Shown here: positions 26,925 through 37,359 of the stretch, in pieces
Layout: every line of letters starts with the position of its first letter
Position numbering within the stretch: position 1 is the stretch's first letter
From: Achromobacter kerstersii
GTDB lineage: Bacteria; Pseudomonadota; Gammaproteobacteria; Burkholderiales; Burkholderiaceae_B
Reading direction: 5' to 3'
Assembly (NCBI RefSeq): GCF_902859595.1
Contig: NZ_CADIJQ010000001.1
Coordinates: forward strand, 1,948,143-2,012,142
DNA: 64,000 nt
The notes under the pieces: generated by a model
What the model saw: only the letters and a program-made list of their open reading frames with translations
The model's database searches: none
Told to the model about the DNA's origin: nothing
Program-made: the position numbers and the translations under genes

Positions 26925-29525
26925 ATGATCAGAATTGACCTCTCCGCCCTGATCGAACGCTTGAATCCGATCAGCCGCCAGGCCCTGGAAGAAGCCGCCA
27001 GTCTGTGCATCAGCCAGCATTGCGCCGAGATCACCGTGGCGCACGTGCTGTTCAAGCTGGTCGACCAGCCCTTGTCGGATATGCGCATGCTGATCAAGCA
27101 CGCCGAACTCGACCCGGATTCGGTCCGCCAGGCGCTGGCTAACGCCAGCCCTTATCGCAGTGAAACGCCGGGCCAATACCCCACGTTCTCGCCGCTGCTG
27201 ATCGAGTGGCTACAGGAAGCGTGGCTGCTGGCGTCGCTGGAGCTCGGCCATACACAGTTGCGCGGGGGCAGCCTGACGCTGGCCGCGCTGCTGAATCCGG
27301 GGCGCTATCTTCCCCTTTCCGCCATCACGCTGTTCGAACACATCAACCGCGAGGCCTTGCGCAAAGAATTCAGCAGCGTGTTTCAACACTCCTGCGAATC
27401 ACCGGCCGGTGAACCCGCGGCAGGCAATGCCGACGCGATTCACGCATCATCGGTGTCGTCCGACAGCGCGCTGGCGAAGTATGGGCACGACTTCACCGCA
27501 CAGGCGCGTGCCGGCAAGATTGATCCCGTGCTGTGCCGCGATGCCGAGATCGACCAGATGATCGACATCCTGTCACGCCGCCGCAAAAACAACCCCATCG
27601 TGGTGGGCGACGCGGGCGTCGGCAAGAGCGCCGTGGTCGAGGGCCTGGCGTTGCGCATCGTGCAAGAACGTGTGCCGGCGCCCTTGCGTCATGTGTCGCT
27701 ATGGGGGCTGGACCTGGGCGCGTTGCAGGCGGGCGCGTCGGTCAAGGGCGAATTCGAAAAGCGCCTGAAGGCCGTGCTTGACGAGGTCAAGGCATCGGCC
27801 CAGCGCATCATCCTGTTCATCGACGAGGCGCATACGCTGATTGGCGCGGGCAATGCCGCCGGCGGCAGCGACGCCGCCAACTTGCTCAAGCCCGCGCTTG
27901 CGCGCGGCGAATTGCGCACCATCGCGGCCACGACCTGGACCGAATACAAAAAGTACTTCGAGAAAGACCCGGCCCTGACGCGACGATTCCAGCTGGTGAA
28001 GCTGGATGAACCCAGCCAGGAACAGGCGGTTCACATCTTGCGTGGCTTGCGCCGCATTTACGAACAGGCGCATCGTGTCTACATCGGCGACGACGCCTTG
28101 CAGGCGGCCGTGACGTTGTCAGCACGCTACCTGTCGGGCCGGCAATTGCCCGACAAGGCCATTGATGTGCTGGACACCGCCAGCGCCCGCGTGGCGACGG
28201 CGTTGGCAGAGCCTCCGCGCCGGCTCACGGCGATGGAACATGAACAATTGCAAATCGCAGCCGAACTCCAGCAGTTGCATCGCGATGCTCGCGCCGGCCG
28301 CGACGCCGCGCCGCGCCGTCTGGCCGAACTCCAGGCCGATGCCGCCGCGGTTGCCGGCCGCATCACACAGCTGCAACAGGCGTGGGAACAGCAGAAGGCG
28401 CTGGTCGATGACATCTTGCGCTTGCGCGGCGCGCTGGATGACGATGACCCGGATTCGCCGGGCCACCCTGCCTCCGACGAATTGCGCCAACAGGTGGCGG
28501 CGCTGACCGCGCTCCAACGCGATGGCGCGTTGTTGCATGCCGATGTCGGCCACGCGCAGATCGCCCAGGTCATTTCCGACTGGACCGGCATTCCCGCCAC
28601 CACGCTCAATCGTGGCCAGATAGAACGCCTGGCCCGGTTGCCTGCCGTACTGGGTGAACGTATCAAGGGCCAGGATGGCGCCATTGATCGCTTGCACAAG
28701 CATTTGCTGACGGCCATGGCCGACTTGCGCCGCCCCGGCACGCCCCTGGGCGCGTTCCTGCTCGTTGGCCCCAGCGGCGTTGGCAAGACCGAAACCGCGT
28801 TGGCGGTGGCCGACGAACTATTTGGCGGCAGGCAGTTCCTGACCACGATCAACATGTCCGAATTCCAGGAGCGGCATACGGTGTCGCGCCTGCTGGGTGC
28901 GCCGCCCGGCTATGTCGGGTACGGCGAAGGCGGCGTGCTGACCGAGGCAATCCGGCGGCAGCCCTATTCGGTGGTGTTGCTGGACGAAGTCGAGAAGGCC
29001 CACCCCGAGGTCATGAGCCTGTTCTACCAGGCCTTCGACAAGGGCGAACTGGCTGACGGCGAAGGGCGCCAGATTGATTGCAAGAACGTCCTGTTCTTCT
29101 TGACTTCCAACCTCGGATTCGACCAACAAGACGGCGATCTGGCCGATCTGTCCGAAGACGCGCTGCGCATCCGGCTGGCCGCATTCTTCAAACCGGCGCT
29201 GCTTGCGCGCATGCAGGTGGTGCCATACCGGTATCTGGACGAAAGTGTGCTGGACCAGATCATCCAAAGCCGGCTGGAACGTTTGCGCGTCCAATTCGCG
29301 ACGCGCTACAACGCCACGCTGCACCTCAGCGCCAGCGCGCGCGATGAACTGCGTGGCCGCTGCGCGCGCCACGAGAACGGCGCGCGTCTGCTGGACGCCA
29401 CCATCGATGGCGAACTCTTGCCCCCCCTTTCGCTGGCGGTGCTGCAACAGTTGGCCGCCGGGCTCGCCTTTGGCAGCGCCCGGCTGGAATGGTCGCAAGG
29501 CGGCTTCGCCGCCACGCTGGATTAA
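26925..29525 (+). CDS. clpV: T6SS sheath-recycling ATPase TssH (ClpV)
   Basis: The 866-residue AAA+ protein starts MIRIDLSALIERLNPISRQA, the normal ClpV N-terminus that binds contracted TssC. Walker A motifs are GDAGVGKSAVVEG and GPSGVGKTETALAV, with arginine fingers as in Clp/Hsp100. The middle domain is shorter than in ClpB. It unfolds contracted sheath for reuse. A GTG at 26898 would add nine residues (MDSSNACDA); neither start has a clear ribosome site, and the ATG is preferred by family alignment. It leads the rightward T6SS operon. Confidence 0.95.
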   Translation: MIRIDLSALIERLNPISRQALEEAASLCISQHCAEITVAHVLFKLVDQPLSDMRMLIKHAELDPDSVRQALANASPYRSETPGQYPTFSPLLIEWLQEAWLLASLELGHTQLRGGSLTLAALLNPGRYLPLSAITLFEHINREALRKEFSSVFQHSCESPAGEPAAGNADAIHASSVSSDSALAKYGHDFTAQARAGKIDPVLCRDAEIDQMIDILSRRRKNNPIVVGDAGVGKSAVVEGLALRIVQERVPAPLRHVSLWGLDLGALQAGASVKGEFEKRLKAVLDEVKASAQRIILFIDEAHTLIGAGNAAGGSDAANLLKPALARGELRTIAATTWTEYKKYFEKDPALTRRFQLVKLDEPSQEQAVHILRGLRRIYEQAHRVYIGDDALQAAVTLSARYLSGRQLPDKAIDVLDTASARVATALAEPPRRLTAMEHEQLQIAAELQQLHRDARAGRDAAPRRLAELQADAAAVAGRITQLQQAWEQQKALVDDILRLRGALDDDDPDSPGHPASDELRQQVAALTALQRDGALLHADVGHAQIAQVISDWTGIPATTLNRGQIERLARLPAVLGERIKGQDGAIDRLHKHLLTAMADLRRPGTPLGAFLLVGPSGVGKTETALAVADELFGGRQFLTTINMSEFQERHTVSRLLGAPPGYVGYGEGGVLTEAIRRQPYSVVLLDEVEKAHPEVMSLFYQAFDKGELADGEGRQIDCKNVLFFLTSNLGFDQQDGDLADLSEDALRIRLAAFFKPALLARMQVVPYRYLDESVLDQIIQSRLERLRVQFATRYNATLHLSASARDELRGRCARHENGARLLDATIDGELLPPLSLAVLQQLAAGLAFGSARLEWSQGGFAATLD

Positions 29526-29534
29526 AGGTCCGCG

Positions 29535-31103
29535 ATGGATGCGCAAAGCGTGGCGGACATCGCCCGGGACATGGCCATGGCTTCACGCGTGGACGCGCTG
29601 TCACGCGTGTTCCTCGACGCGTGCCTGAACGTGCCGGGCATGGCCGGCGCATGCCTGTACGCGCGAGACGCCACAGGAGACCGGCTGTTTCCGCTTGTGC
29701 AGGCGGGGTCGGCGGCCAATCCCCTTCCCGACATCAGCATGGACGCGCTTGACGACCCCCTCGTCTACACCATGACCAGTGCAAAGTCTTGTCTGATCGA
29801 TCAGATGTCCGGGCTGGTCGATGTGGGCACGGGGTATGAACGGCTGCGCGATGAACTGGGTGCGCAATTCGGGTTGCTGGCGATTCCGCTGCGCGACGAG
29901 CGCCGCCAGCCCTTGACCGTACTGGCGCTGGCCGGGCCGCCCGCGGTGCTGTCGGCGTGGCGCGATGATTCCCTCTGGCGCGCGCTGCTTGCGGCCCACG
30001 AATCCCTTTACGCGCGTCTGCATCGGCAGGCCAACGTGGCCGATGATGCGCGCTACCAACGCAGCCAGCACGCAGAGCCGGCCGTCGAACAAAGCCGGAT
30101 GCGCGCTGCGCGCCTGCTGGCGGCCGAATTCATCGGCGTCAGCCCTGCGGCCCGGCGTATGCGCGAAGACATGCTGCGCTTTGCGGATTCCGCGCTGGCC
30201 GTCCTGCTGACCGGCGAAACCGGCACGGGCAAAGACCATGCCGCGTGGCTGATTCATCAAGCCTCGCCGCGCCGAGGCAAGTTCGTGCCCGTCAATTGCG
30301 CCGCCATCCCAAAGGAGCTGATTGAAGCGGAGCTGTTCGGCAATGTGCGCGGCGCCTTTACGGGCGCCTTGCAGGCCAGGTCCGGGCTGGTTGCCGAAGC
30401 CGATGGCGGCACGCTGTTCCTGGACGAAATCGGCGACATGCCCTTGGCGCTGCAAGGCACCCTGCTGCGTCTGTTGAACGAAAAGAAATATCGGCCATTG
30501 GGCGCCACGCGTGAACTGAGTTCCGACTTCCGCCTGATCTGCGCGACCCATCAGCCGCTGCCCCAACGGGTGCGCGACGGGCATTTCCGCGAAGACCTGT
30601 ATTTCCGCATCCGGCAACTGACGCTGGCGTTGCCCGCGCTGCGCGACCGCCCCGAGGACATTCCCGCGCTGGCCTTTCATACGGTGTTGCAGCACAACCG
30701 TGAACGCCAGTCGCGCGTTGCGGGCATCACGCCAGAGGCGCTGGCGATGTTGGCGGCACAGCCCTTGCCCGGCAACGTGCGCCAGTTGCGCAGCGTGGTG
30801 CTGGTGGCGGCAGAACGCACGCCCCCCGGGCAACGCATCAGTGCCGGCATGCTGGACTTGTCGCAACCGGACCTGGACGCCCCGCCGCTTGCCGACCCGG
30901 GCAGCGCGATGCTGCAAGGGCTGCTGCATACCGACAACCTGCCCCAGGCGCTGGACACGTTCCAAAGCCTGGTGATCAAAGCCCGGCTGCGCCAGGTCAA
31001 TGGGTCTCGCAGCCGCGCCGCGCAGAGCCTGGGTATCCCCAAACGCACGCTGGCACGCCGCTGCCAGGCCTGGAATCTGGACCGGGAGGACCACCCCTTA
31101 TGA
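29535..31103 (+). CDS. Sigma-54-dependent activator of T6SS (VasH-like)
   Basis: The 522-residue protein has an N-terminal GAF-like sensor (about residues 20-165), a central AAA+ sigma-54 interaction domain (about 190-430) and a C-terminal Fis-type helix-turn-helix (NGSRSRAAQSLGIPKRTLAR). The sigma-54-contacting loop GAFTGA is intact in NVRGAFTGALQARSG, so it should be competent. Walker A reads GETGTGKD, with Asp in place of the usual Glu. It starts nine bases after tssH and its stop overlaps the next start by four bases. VasH in Vibrio activates hcp and other T6SS genes; a similar role is inferred. Confidence 0.9.
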   Translation: MDAQSVADIARDMAMASRVDALSRVFLDACLNVPGMAGACLYARDATGDRLFPLVQAGSAANPLPDISMDALDDPLVYTMTSAKSCLIDQMSGLVDVGTGYERLRDELGAQFGLLAIPLRDERRQPLTVLALAGPPAVLSAWRDDSLWRALLAAHESLYARLHRQANVADDARYQRSQHAEPAVEQSRMRAARLLAAEFIGVSPAARRMREDMLRFADSALAVLLTGETGTGKDHAAWLIHQASPRRGKFVPVNCAAIPKELIEAELFGNVRGAFTGALQARSGLVAEADGGTLFLDEIGDMPLALQGTLLRLLNEKKYRPLGATRELSSDFRLICATHQPLPQRVRDGHFREDLYFRIRQLTLALPALRDRPEDIPALAFHTVLQHNRERQSRVAGITPEALAMLAAQPLPGNVRQLRSVVLVAAERTPPGQRISAGMLDLSQPDLDAPPLADPGSAMLQGLLHTDNLPQALDTFQSLVIKARLRQVNGSRSRAAQSLGIPKRTLARRCQAWNLDREDHPL

Positions 31104-31864
31104 AGCGTTTCACCCTTCTGCCCCTGTTGTTGCTGGCGCCATTGGCCAGCCACGCGGTGTCCGTGTCCGGCCCCGACGCCGCCGCCTGCACGCAGATCAT
31201 CTCGGCCATTGAACGGCTGGCCTGCTTTGACGCTCTGGCGGGCACGCCACCCCGCCCGGTTGAGCGCCCCGCGCGCACCGTGTCAATCGACCCTGCGCCG
31301 ATGAGTCCGCCGAGCCTGCTGCCAGATGAGCCGGCGCCCGCCCTCGACATCGCACCGCCCGTCGCCGCCGAGCAGCCGCCGCCCTTTTTGCCGGCGCCCA
31401 CCCTGGCGTCCGATCTTGTCCGCATGAACGAAGCCGCCCGGCAAGCCGGCGACACCGCCTTTCTGCTGTCTCACACGCAAGACGAGCACGCGGGACAACA
31501 CCGGGTGATGATCTCCGCGCCCGCGCAAGCCGCCGGCCCACCCACGTATCTGGCGATCAGTTGCCTGTCCAACATCTCGCGCCTGCAACTGGTGGCCGAG
31601 CAGCCGTTCGAACGCAATCAAATCAGCATCCGTCTTCACATCGATGAACGCCCGCTGTCCGCCGCCCGGCGATGGCGCGTACTGGATGAAGGCAACGTCG
31701 TGGATGCGGGCCGGGGCCTGGTGGCCATTGAACAGTTGCGCCCCTTCGTGGCGGGCGCGCAGTTGCGGGTGGAAAGCGACTACGCCCCGCTGAATGGCCT
31801 GACGTTCAACGCCACCGGCTTGCAGGCCCTGCTGTCCCGCCAGCGCGAGGCATGTCACTGGTGA
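31100..31864 (+). CDS. T6SS-associated TagO/VasI-like protein
   Basis: The 254-residue protein has a signal peptide (MKRFTLLPLLLLAPLASHAV) and the VasI/TagO pattern: C-TQIISAIERLACFDALAG near the N-terminus, then a Pro-rich spacer, then a beta-rich domain with YLAISCLSNISRLQLV and ISIRLHIDERPLSAARRWRVL. This periplasmic family is encoded inside many T6SS loci; its role is unclear. The ATG overlaps the activator stop (ATGA), and the end overlaps the tssA start by 13 bases. Confidence 0.8.
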   Translation: MKRFTLLPLLLLAPLASHAVSVSGPDAAACTQIISAIERLACFDALAGTPPRPVERPARTVSIDPAPMSPPSLLPDEPAPALDIAPPVAAEQPPPFLPAPTLASDLVRMNEAARQAGDTAFLLSHTQDEHAGQHRVMISAPAQAAGPPTYLAISCLSNISRLQLVAEQPFERNQISIRLHIDERPLSAARRWRVLDEGNVVDAGRGLVAIEQLRPFVAGAQLRVESDYAPLNGLTFNATGLQALLSRQREACHW

Positions 31865-33309
31865 CGGACTACGCCCCTCTTGCACTCGACGCGTTGCTGG
31901 CCCCGTTGGACGCGCGCCATCCGGCGGGCCACTTTGATCCCGAAGACGAAACTTTTCAGGCGATCGACCACGAAATGATCAAGCTGGGCGGCTTGCAGGA
32001 AGCGCGGCTGGACTGGCTGTACGTGGATGAAGCGTCGCGCCAATACCTGAGCACGCAATGCAAGCATTTCCGCATCGCCGGCCATTTGATATCCGCGCGC
32101 CTGAAGGCCCCCTCCTGGCCACGCTGGGCCGAGGCCGCGGAGGTATTGGCGGGCATGGTCGAACACTATTGGGAGACCGGACACCCCAAGCCCGGCCCCA
32201 CCGGCTATCTGGGCAAGCGCCGGCTGGTGGCCGTGCAGGCGGAGCGTCTGCGCAGCGCGTTGGACGCCTTGTCCGCCACCGGTTTCAGCAAGGCGGATCA
32301 CGCCCGGGCGCAACAAGCGCTTGACCGCCTGCAAGCCTGCGCCGTTGCCGCCCAACTGGATCAAGCGCAACTGACCGGGCTCGAGGCGCACTTCTCGCGC
32401 CGCGTCGAACAAACCCGGTTTCCGGAAAGCCCCGCGCCCGCCCGAAGTGCTGGCCAACAAGGCGGGCAGGCCATCACCGAAGCGTTCTTCAACACGGACA
32501 ACACCCGCTTGAAGCCGGGTGACGAACGCGAGAACCGGCGGTCGCTGCTGGGGGTGGCCGACTTCGTCAACCAGCAGGATGCGTACGACCCCACCGGCTA
32601 TCAGCTGCGCCGCTTCGCGCTTTGGGCGCATCTGCATGCCGCACCGCCCACGCGGCATGGCACGCGCACGGAACTCATGGCGGTGCCGGCCGACATCGCG
32701 GACGGCTACAGCGAGGCGTTGGCGGGCAATGCCGTCAACCCCGCGTTGTTGCAGCGCGTAGAGAAAAGCGTCGTCGCCTCGCCCTATTGGATACGCGGCA
32801 GCTTTCTGGCGGCAGGTATGGCGGCGCGGCTGGAAATGAAAGACGTGGCAACGGCGATCCGTCTGGCCACGGAACGCTTCGTACGCCGCATTCCGTCGCT
32901 GGTCGATCTGAGCTTCAACGACGGCCGCCCCTTTGTGGACAGCGAGACGTTGGCGTGGCTGAGCGGTGCGGACGCCGAAGGCGCGGCCAGCGGCCCCTTG
33001 CAGGAATTCGGTGCGTTGCGCGAAGAGCTGGTTGCGCAGCTGGACACCGAAGGCGTGGAAACCGTGCTGCGCCGCTTGCAAGACATGCAGGGCCATTCGG
33101 AATCGCCGCGCCAGCGCTCGTACGCGGCCGTCATCGCGGCCGACCTGCTGGCCGCGCGCGGACTGTCGTGGCTGGCAGACACCCTATATACGAACGTCGG
33201 CATCACGCTGCACACGCTGCCCGCCCACGAATGGGAGCCTGAGTTGTCCGAACAGTTGAACAAATACCTGCCCGCGCGTCCGCCCGCCGAGGCGGACCGC
33301 AAGAGCTAA
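31852..33309 (+). CDS. tssA: T6SS protein TssA (ImpA N-terminal / VasJ type)
   Basis: The 485-residue protein has the ImpA N-terminal domain near residues 13-130 (DETFQAIDHEMIKLGGL, DWLYVDEASRQYLSTQCKHF, then MVEHYWETGHPKPGPTGYLGKRR). The C-terminal VasJ-like helical region follows (QLRRFALWAHLHAAPPTRHG, SPYWIRGSFLAAGMAARL, WLADTLYTNVGITLH). TssA proteins cap the growing sheath or join the baseplate, depending on the C-terminal type. This one overlaps the TagO-like gene and lies 15 bases before tssM. Confidence 0.92.
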   Translation: MSLVTDYAPLALDALLAPLDARHPAGHFDPEDETFQAIDHEMIKLGGLQEARLDWLYVDEASRQYLSTQCKHFRIAGHLISARLKAPSWPRWAEAAEVLAGMVEHYWETGHPKPGPTGYLGKRRLVAVQAERLRSALDALSATGFSKADHARAQQALDRLQACAVAAQLDQAQLTGLEAHFSRRVEQTRFPESPAPARSAGQQGGQAITEAFFNTDNTRLKPGDERENRRSLLGVADFVNQQDAYDPTGYQLRRFALWAHLHAAPPTRHGTRTELMAVPADIADGYSEALAGNAVNPALLQRVEKSVVASPYWIRGSFLAAGMAARLEMKDVATAIRLATERFVRRIPSLVDLSFNDGRPFVDSETLAWLSGADAEGAASGPLQEFGALREELVAQLDTEGVETVLRRLQDMQGHSESPRQRSYAAVIAADLLAARGLSWLADTLYTNVGITLHTLPAHEWEPELSEQLNKYLPARPPAEADRKS

Positions 33310-33324
33310 GGAAGGAGTCTCCCG

Positions 33325-36300
33325 ATGAAGAATGTGTGGTCGTACCTCAAGCGCTACGGTCTGCCGGTAGCGAGCCATTTCAAGAGCGCGATGCCCGTGC
33401 TGGCCGCATTGGCGATCACTTTCGTGCTGATCGGCATCTGGTGGCTGGGTCCGCATTGGACGTGGCGCAATCACCAGCCCTTGGCGGATCTGTCCATGCG
33501 CGTCCTGTGCACGCTCGTCGTTCTGATGCTGCCGGTGCTGGCCTGGGTCTGGACGCTTCGCCGCCGCAACCGCCGCCTGGAAGCCGAACGCGGCGCAGCC
33601 GAGCAGCGCGAAGAAGATCCGGTGCTGCGCTTTGTGCAGGCGCAGGACCGCGCGCTGGACCAGAGCCTGCATGTGTTGCGCAGCAACTTGAAGGGCCGCA
33701 ACGCGTTGTACCAACTGCCGTGGTACTTGGTGCTGGGCCAGGAAAATACCGGCAAGACGAGCTTCATCAACCGCTCCAGCCAAAGCTTCTCGCTCAGTAA
33801 CGAGGTCAAGGCTGGCGCCAGGCGCGCGTTTACCGACCCGGACCTGGCGTACGACATCGACTGGTGGATGGGCGACGAGGCCGTGCTGATCGACCCGCCG
33901 GGCGAACTGATCAGCCAGATCGAAGCCGCGTCTGCACCGGAGCCCCTGGCCCAAACCGCAGCCGGGCCTGACCCCGGCCCAAGCTCGGCGGCCACGCCCG
34001 ATCCGGTCCGCAGCTCGCCGCCAGACTCCACCGCCGACGCCGCACCCGCCCGTGCCACCTCGCGGGTGGCGCTGCCTATCGGCGCGCACGCGCGCCTGTG
34101 GGTTGGGCTGGTCGATTGGCTGAGCCGCAACCGCAGCCGCCGCCCGCTCAACGGCGTGGTGTTGATGGTGGATCTGGTGACGCTGCTGAACCAGAAAGCC
34201 AGCGACCGCAAGGCGTTGGCGATTCTGCTGCGCACGCGCTTGTCCGAACTGAGCCGCCATTTGGGGACCCGCCCGCCGCTGTACGTGGTGCTGAGCAAAT
34301 TCGATTTGCTCAATGGCTTCGAGCCCTTCTTCGCGCGGCTGCCGCGCAACGTGCGCGAAGACATTTTCGGCTTTACGTTCACGCTGGATTCCGTGCATGA
34401 CTACGATGCCTGGCTTGATGAGCTGGCCGGACGCTATGACGGCTTCATCCAGCATCTGAACGAACAGATCTTCGACGCCATGGCCGAGGCAGCCAACATG
34501 GAAGCCCGAGAAGCGCTGTTCTCGCTGGTCCGGCAATTGGCGGGTATGCGGCCGGTGCTGCTGGGCTTCCTGGAAGACGTGCTGGGCAGCGACCGCTACA
34601 TCACGCCCGCCTTGCCGCGTGGCGTGTATTTTTCGTCGGTGTATCAGCAAGGCCTGTTGTGCGACGCGTTCATCAGCGCGGCGGCGGCGTCCTACAGCCT
34701 GACGCCCCCCGCCACCAATGTGAAGCCCAGCGGCCGCTCGGCGGTGTACTTCGCGCAGCAAGTGTTCCAGCGCATCATCTACCCCGAGGCCGGCTTGGCC
34801 GGCGACAACCTGAAGGTGATGGCCGACAAGCGCCGCACGCTGATGGTTGGCTTTGGCGTCGCGGCCTTGGGCAGCCTGTTGCTGGCGGGCGGCTGGTATC
34901 ACTACCACGGTGTCAACCGGCAAATGGCGATGTCGGTGCTGGACAAGAGCCGCGAATTCAGCACGCACAAAATCGACGGCAGCAGCGACCCGACGGGACG
35001 CAATCTGCTCGAACCGCTGGATCAGATCCGCAGCGCGGTCGCCGTGGTGGGAGACTACCGTCAGGCGTGGCCGCTGGTATCCGAGCTGGGTTTGTACCAA
35101 GGCCGCAAGATCGGCCCCAAGGTTGACGAGGCCTATCTGCAGCTGCTGTCCAAGCGCTTTCTGCCCGAGCTGGCCAGCGGTGTCATGAACGCCATCAACA
35201 GTGCGCCCTCGGGCAGCAATCAGCAGTTGGCGGCACTGCGCGTCTACCGCATGATCGAAGACCGCCACAACCGCCGTTCACCCATCGTGGAAGACTGGAT
35301 GACGCAGCAGTGGCAAGCCGCGTTCCCCGGCGAAGGCGCGGTGCAAAACGGCTTGCGCCGCCATCTGGACTACGCCTTGACGTACGCGGATGCGGTCTTG
35401 CCGCAGCATCGCGCACGGGTCGAGGAAGTGCAGCAGCGCCTGCGTCAAATCCCGATGCCGCAGCGCGTCTACATGACGATGCGCGAACAGGCGGGAAAAA
35501 TTCTGCACACGCCGCTGGACTTGCGCAATGAAGTGGGCCCCGCCTTCGACATCGTGTACAAGGCCGCCGCGCCCCTGGACGCCCAAACCGATCCCGCCAC
35601 ACGCATAGACCCGCTGCTGACGGCCACGGGCTATCACAGCTACTTCGCGGCGCACGGCAAAGACTTCACCGACCTGGCCCTGATCGACCGCTGGACGCTG
35701 GGCGAACGCCAGCGCATTGATTATTCGGAAGCCGACAAACAGGTGCTGGCCGAACGCGTGCGCGCGCTTTACAGCAGCGATTACATCAACACGTGGCAGC
35801 GCAGCTTGAACCATCTGGAAGTGGTGGACTTTGACGATCTGGGCCAGGCGGTGGATGTGCTGGGCAGCGTGACGAGCCCCGCGGCGCCCTTGCGCCGGCT
35901 GGTGGAAACCGTGCGCGACAACACCGTGCTGAATCCGCCACTGCCTGCTGTCGCCACCGCAGGCGATACCGCCGAAAAGAGCCCGGACGTGGCGGCGGGT
36001 GCGGCGGCGTCGATGTCAGCATCTGCGTCCGCATCCGCGACCGCGACCGCGTCAGCAGGCGCCAATGTGCCGCAGGTGGCGGCTATCGCGCGCCCCTTTG
36101 CGCCGCTATCCGAACTATTGGTGGCCAAAGGCGACAAGCCTTCCTACCTGGACGAGAGCATGGCCGCCGTGGCGCGCGTGCACGAAACCATGAAGCGTGT
36201 GCACGACAGCCCCGAACCGGGCAAGGCGGCGCTGGCAGTGGTACTGGACCGCTTCGCGCTGAAGGGCGCCGACCCCATCGCCAACCTGCAACGCGTGGCG

Positions 36301-37275
36301 GCGGGGCTTCCTGAACCCCTGAACCGGCAGGTCAAGAAACTGGCCGACGAGTCGTCGCAGGTGCTGTTGATCGAAGCCTTGAAGGAGCTGGAGCGGCGCT
36401 GGGAAACCGACGTGTACCGCTACTACCACGAGCGCCTGGCCAGCCGCTATCCGTTCAACCCGGGCAGCCGCGTTGATGCGTCATTGGAAGACTTCACCGC
36501 GCTGTTCGGACCGCAGGGCCGGCTGGCGCAGTTCAAAGAGCAATATCTGAAGCTGTTCTTTGACGAGAACCTTGAGGCGCTGTATTCGGAACGGCGCGGT
36601 GGCTACTTGGTACGTATGGATGTGCTGACGCAGCTGGAAGCCGCCGACCGTATCCGCGACGCCTTCTTCAACAGCCGGGGCGCGCTGGGCGTGCAGTTCA
36701 GCATCACGCCGCTGGGGCTGACCGCGAGCCGGCGCAGCAGCGTGCTAAGCGTCGAAGGCCAACTGATCGCCTATAGCCACGGCGCAAGCAACAGCGTCGG
36801 CCTGATCTGGCCCAACAACTTGGGCGATTCCACCGAAAGCCGCATCACGCTGGTTGGCGCGACGGGAACCAGCAGCGGTCTGGCGTACCGGGGGTCGTGG
36901 TCGATGTTCCGCCTGTTGAGTCAGGCGCGGCTGGAAAGCGCGACGGCCAACAGCGTTGATTTGAGTTTTTCGGCCAATGACGGGGCCATGCGCTACCGGA
37001 TCACCGCTGAAAAATCCAACAACCCGTTTACGCAGGCGAGCTTCGACGGCTTCGCGCTGCCGCGCACGTTGCTGGCCGAGGCTTCCGTGGCCACGCCGGC
37101 TGCGCCGCCCGTGCCGGCCGTGCCAAAAACCATGCCGCGCGGCGCCCAAAAGCCGGCACCCGTCACCGGCACCAACGCGGGCCCGCGCGCGGCGCCGCCC
37201 AAGGGGCCGATGAAGTCTCCCCCCAAGGCCGATGCGGGGCATGCCGAAAGAGAAATCAAAATGGCGGCGCGGTAA
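33325..37275 (+). CDS. tssM: T6SS inner-membrane protein TssM (IcmF)
   Basis: The 1316-residue protein has two N-terminal membrane helices (about residues 22-42 and 58-76), a cytoplasmic NTPase-like domain with Walker A GQENTGKTS starting at residue 139 (preceded by Gly138), a third membrane helix near 508-525 (VGFGVAALGSLLLAGGW) and a long periplasmic part ending in the C-terminal beta domain that contacts TssJ. Two low-complexity stretches stand out: a Pro/Ala/Ser segment inside the cytoplasmic domain (about 205-250) and an Ala/Ser run (SASASASATATASAGA) near residue 900. A Pro/Lys-rich tail ends the protein. Last gene of the rightward operon. Confidence 0.96.
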   Translation: MKNVWSYLKRYGLPVASHFKSAMPVLAALAITFVLIGIWWLGPHWTWRNHQPLADLSMRVLCTLVVLMLPVLAWVWTLRRRNRRLEAERGAAEQREEDPVLRFVQAQDRALDQSLHVLRSNLKGRNALYQLPWYLVLGQENTGKTSFINRSSQSFSLSNEVKAGARRAFTDPDLAYDIDWWMGDEAVLIDPPGELISQIEAASAPEPLAQTAAGPDPGPSSAATPDPVRSSPPDSTADAAPARATSRVALPIGAHARLWVGLVDWLSRNRSRRPLNGVVLMVDLVTLLNQKASDRKALAILLRTRLSELSRHLGTRPPLYVVLSKFDLLNGFEPFFARLPRNVREDIFGFTFTLDSVHDYDAWLDELAGRYDGFIQHLNEQIFDAMAEAANMEAREALFSLVRQLAGMRPVLLGFLEDVLGSDRYITPALPRGVYFSSVYQQGLLCDAFISAAAASYSLTPPATNVKPSGRSAVYFAQQVFQRIIYPEAGLAGDNLKVMADKRRTLMVGFGVAALGSLLLAGGWYHYHGVNRQMAMSVLDKSREFSTHKIDGSSDPTGRNLLEPLDQIRSAVAVVGDYRQAWPLVSELGLYQGRKIGPKVDEAYLQLLSKRFLPELASGVMNAINSAPSGSNQQLAALRVYRMIEDRHNRRSPIVEDWMTQQWQAAFPGEGAVQNGLRRHLDYALTYADAVLPQHRARVEEVQQRLRQIPMPQRVYMTMREQAGKILHTPLDLRNEVGPAFDIVYKAAAPLDAQTDPATRIDPLLTATGYHSYFAAHGKDFTDLALIDRWTLGERQRIDYSEADKQVLAERVRALYSSDYINTWQRSLNHLEVVDFDDLGQAVDVLGSVTSPAAPLRRLVETVRDNTVLNPPLPAVATAGDTAEKSPDVAAGAAASMSASASASATATASAGANVPQVAAIARPFAPLSELLVAKGDKPSYLDESMAAVARVHETMKRVHDSPEPGKAALAVVLDRFALKGADPIANLQRVAAGLPEPLNRQVKKLADESSQVLLIEALKELERRWETDVYRYYHERLASRYPFNPGSRVDASLEDFTALFGPQGRLAQFKEQYLKLFFDENLEALYSERRGGYLVRMDVLTQLEAADRIRDAFFNSRGALGVQFSITPLGLTASRRSSVLSVEGQLIAYSHGASNSVGLIWPNNLGDSTESRITLVGATGTSSGLAYRGSWSMFRLLSQARLESATANSVDLSFSANDGAMRYRITAEKSNNPFTQASFDGFALPRTLLAEASVATPAAPPVPAVPKTMPRGAQKPAPVTGTNAGPRAAPPKGPMKSPPKADAGHAEREIKMAAR

Positions 37276-37359
37276 TCGCAATCAAACCGCGGGCGATGGC
37301 TCGCCACGCCGCGGGATTTCTGCTGTCGCACCGCCGGATATCCCAGGTGGCGCTGCTGG

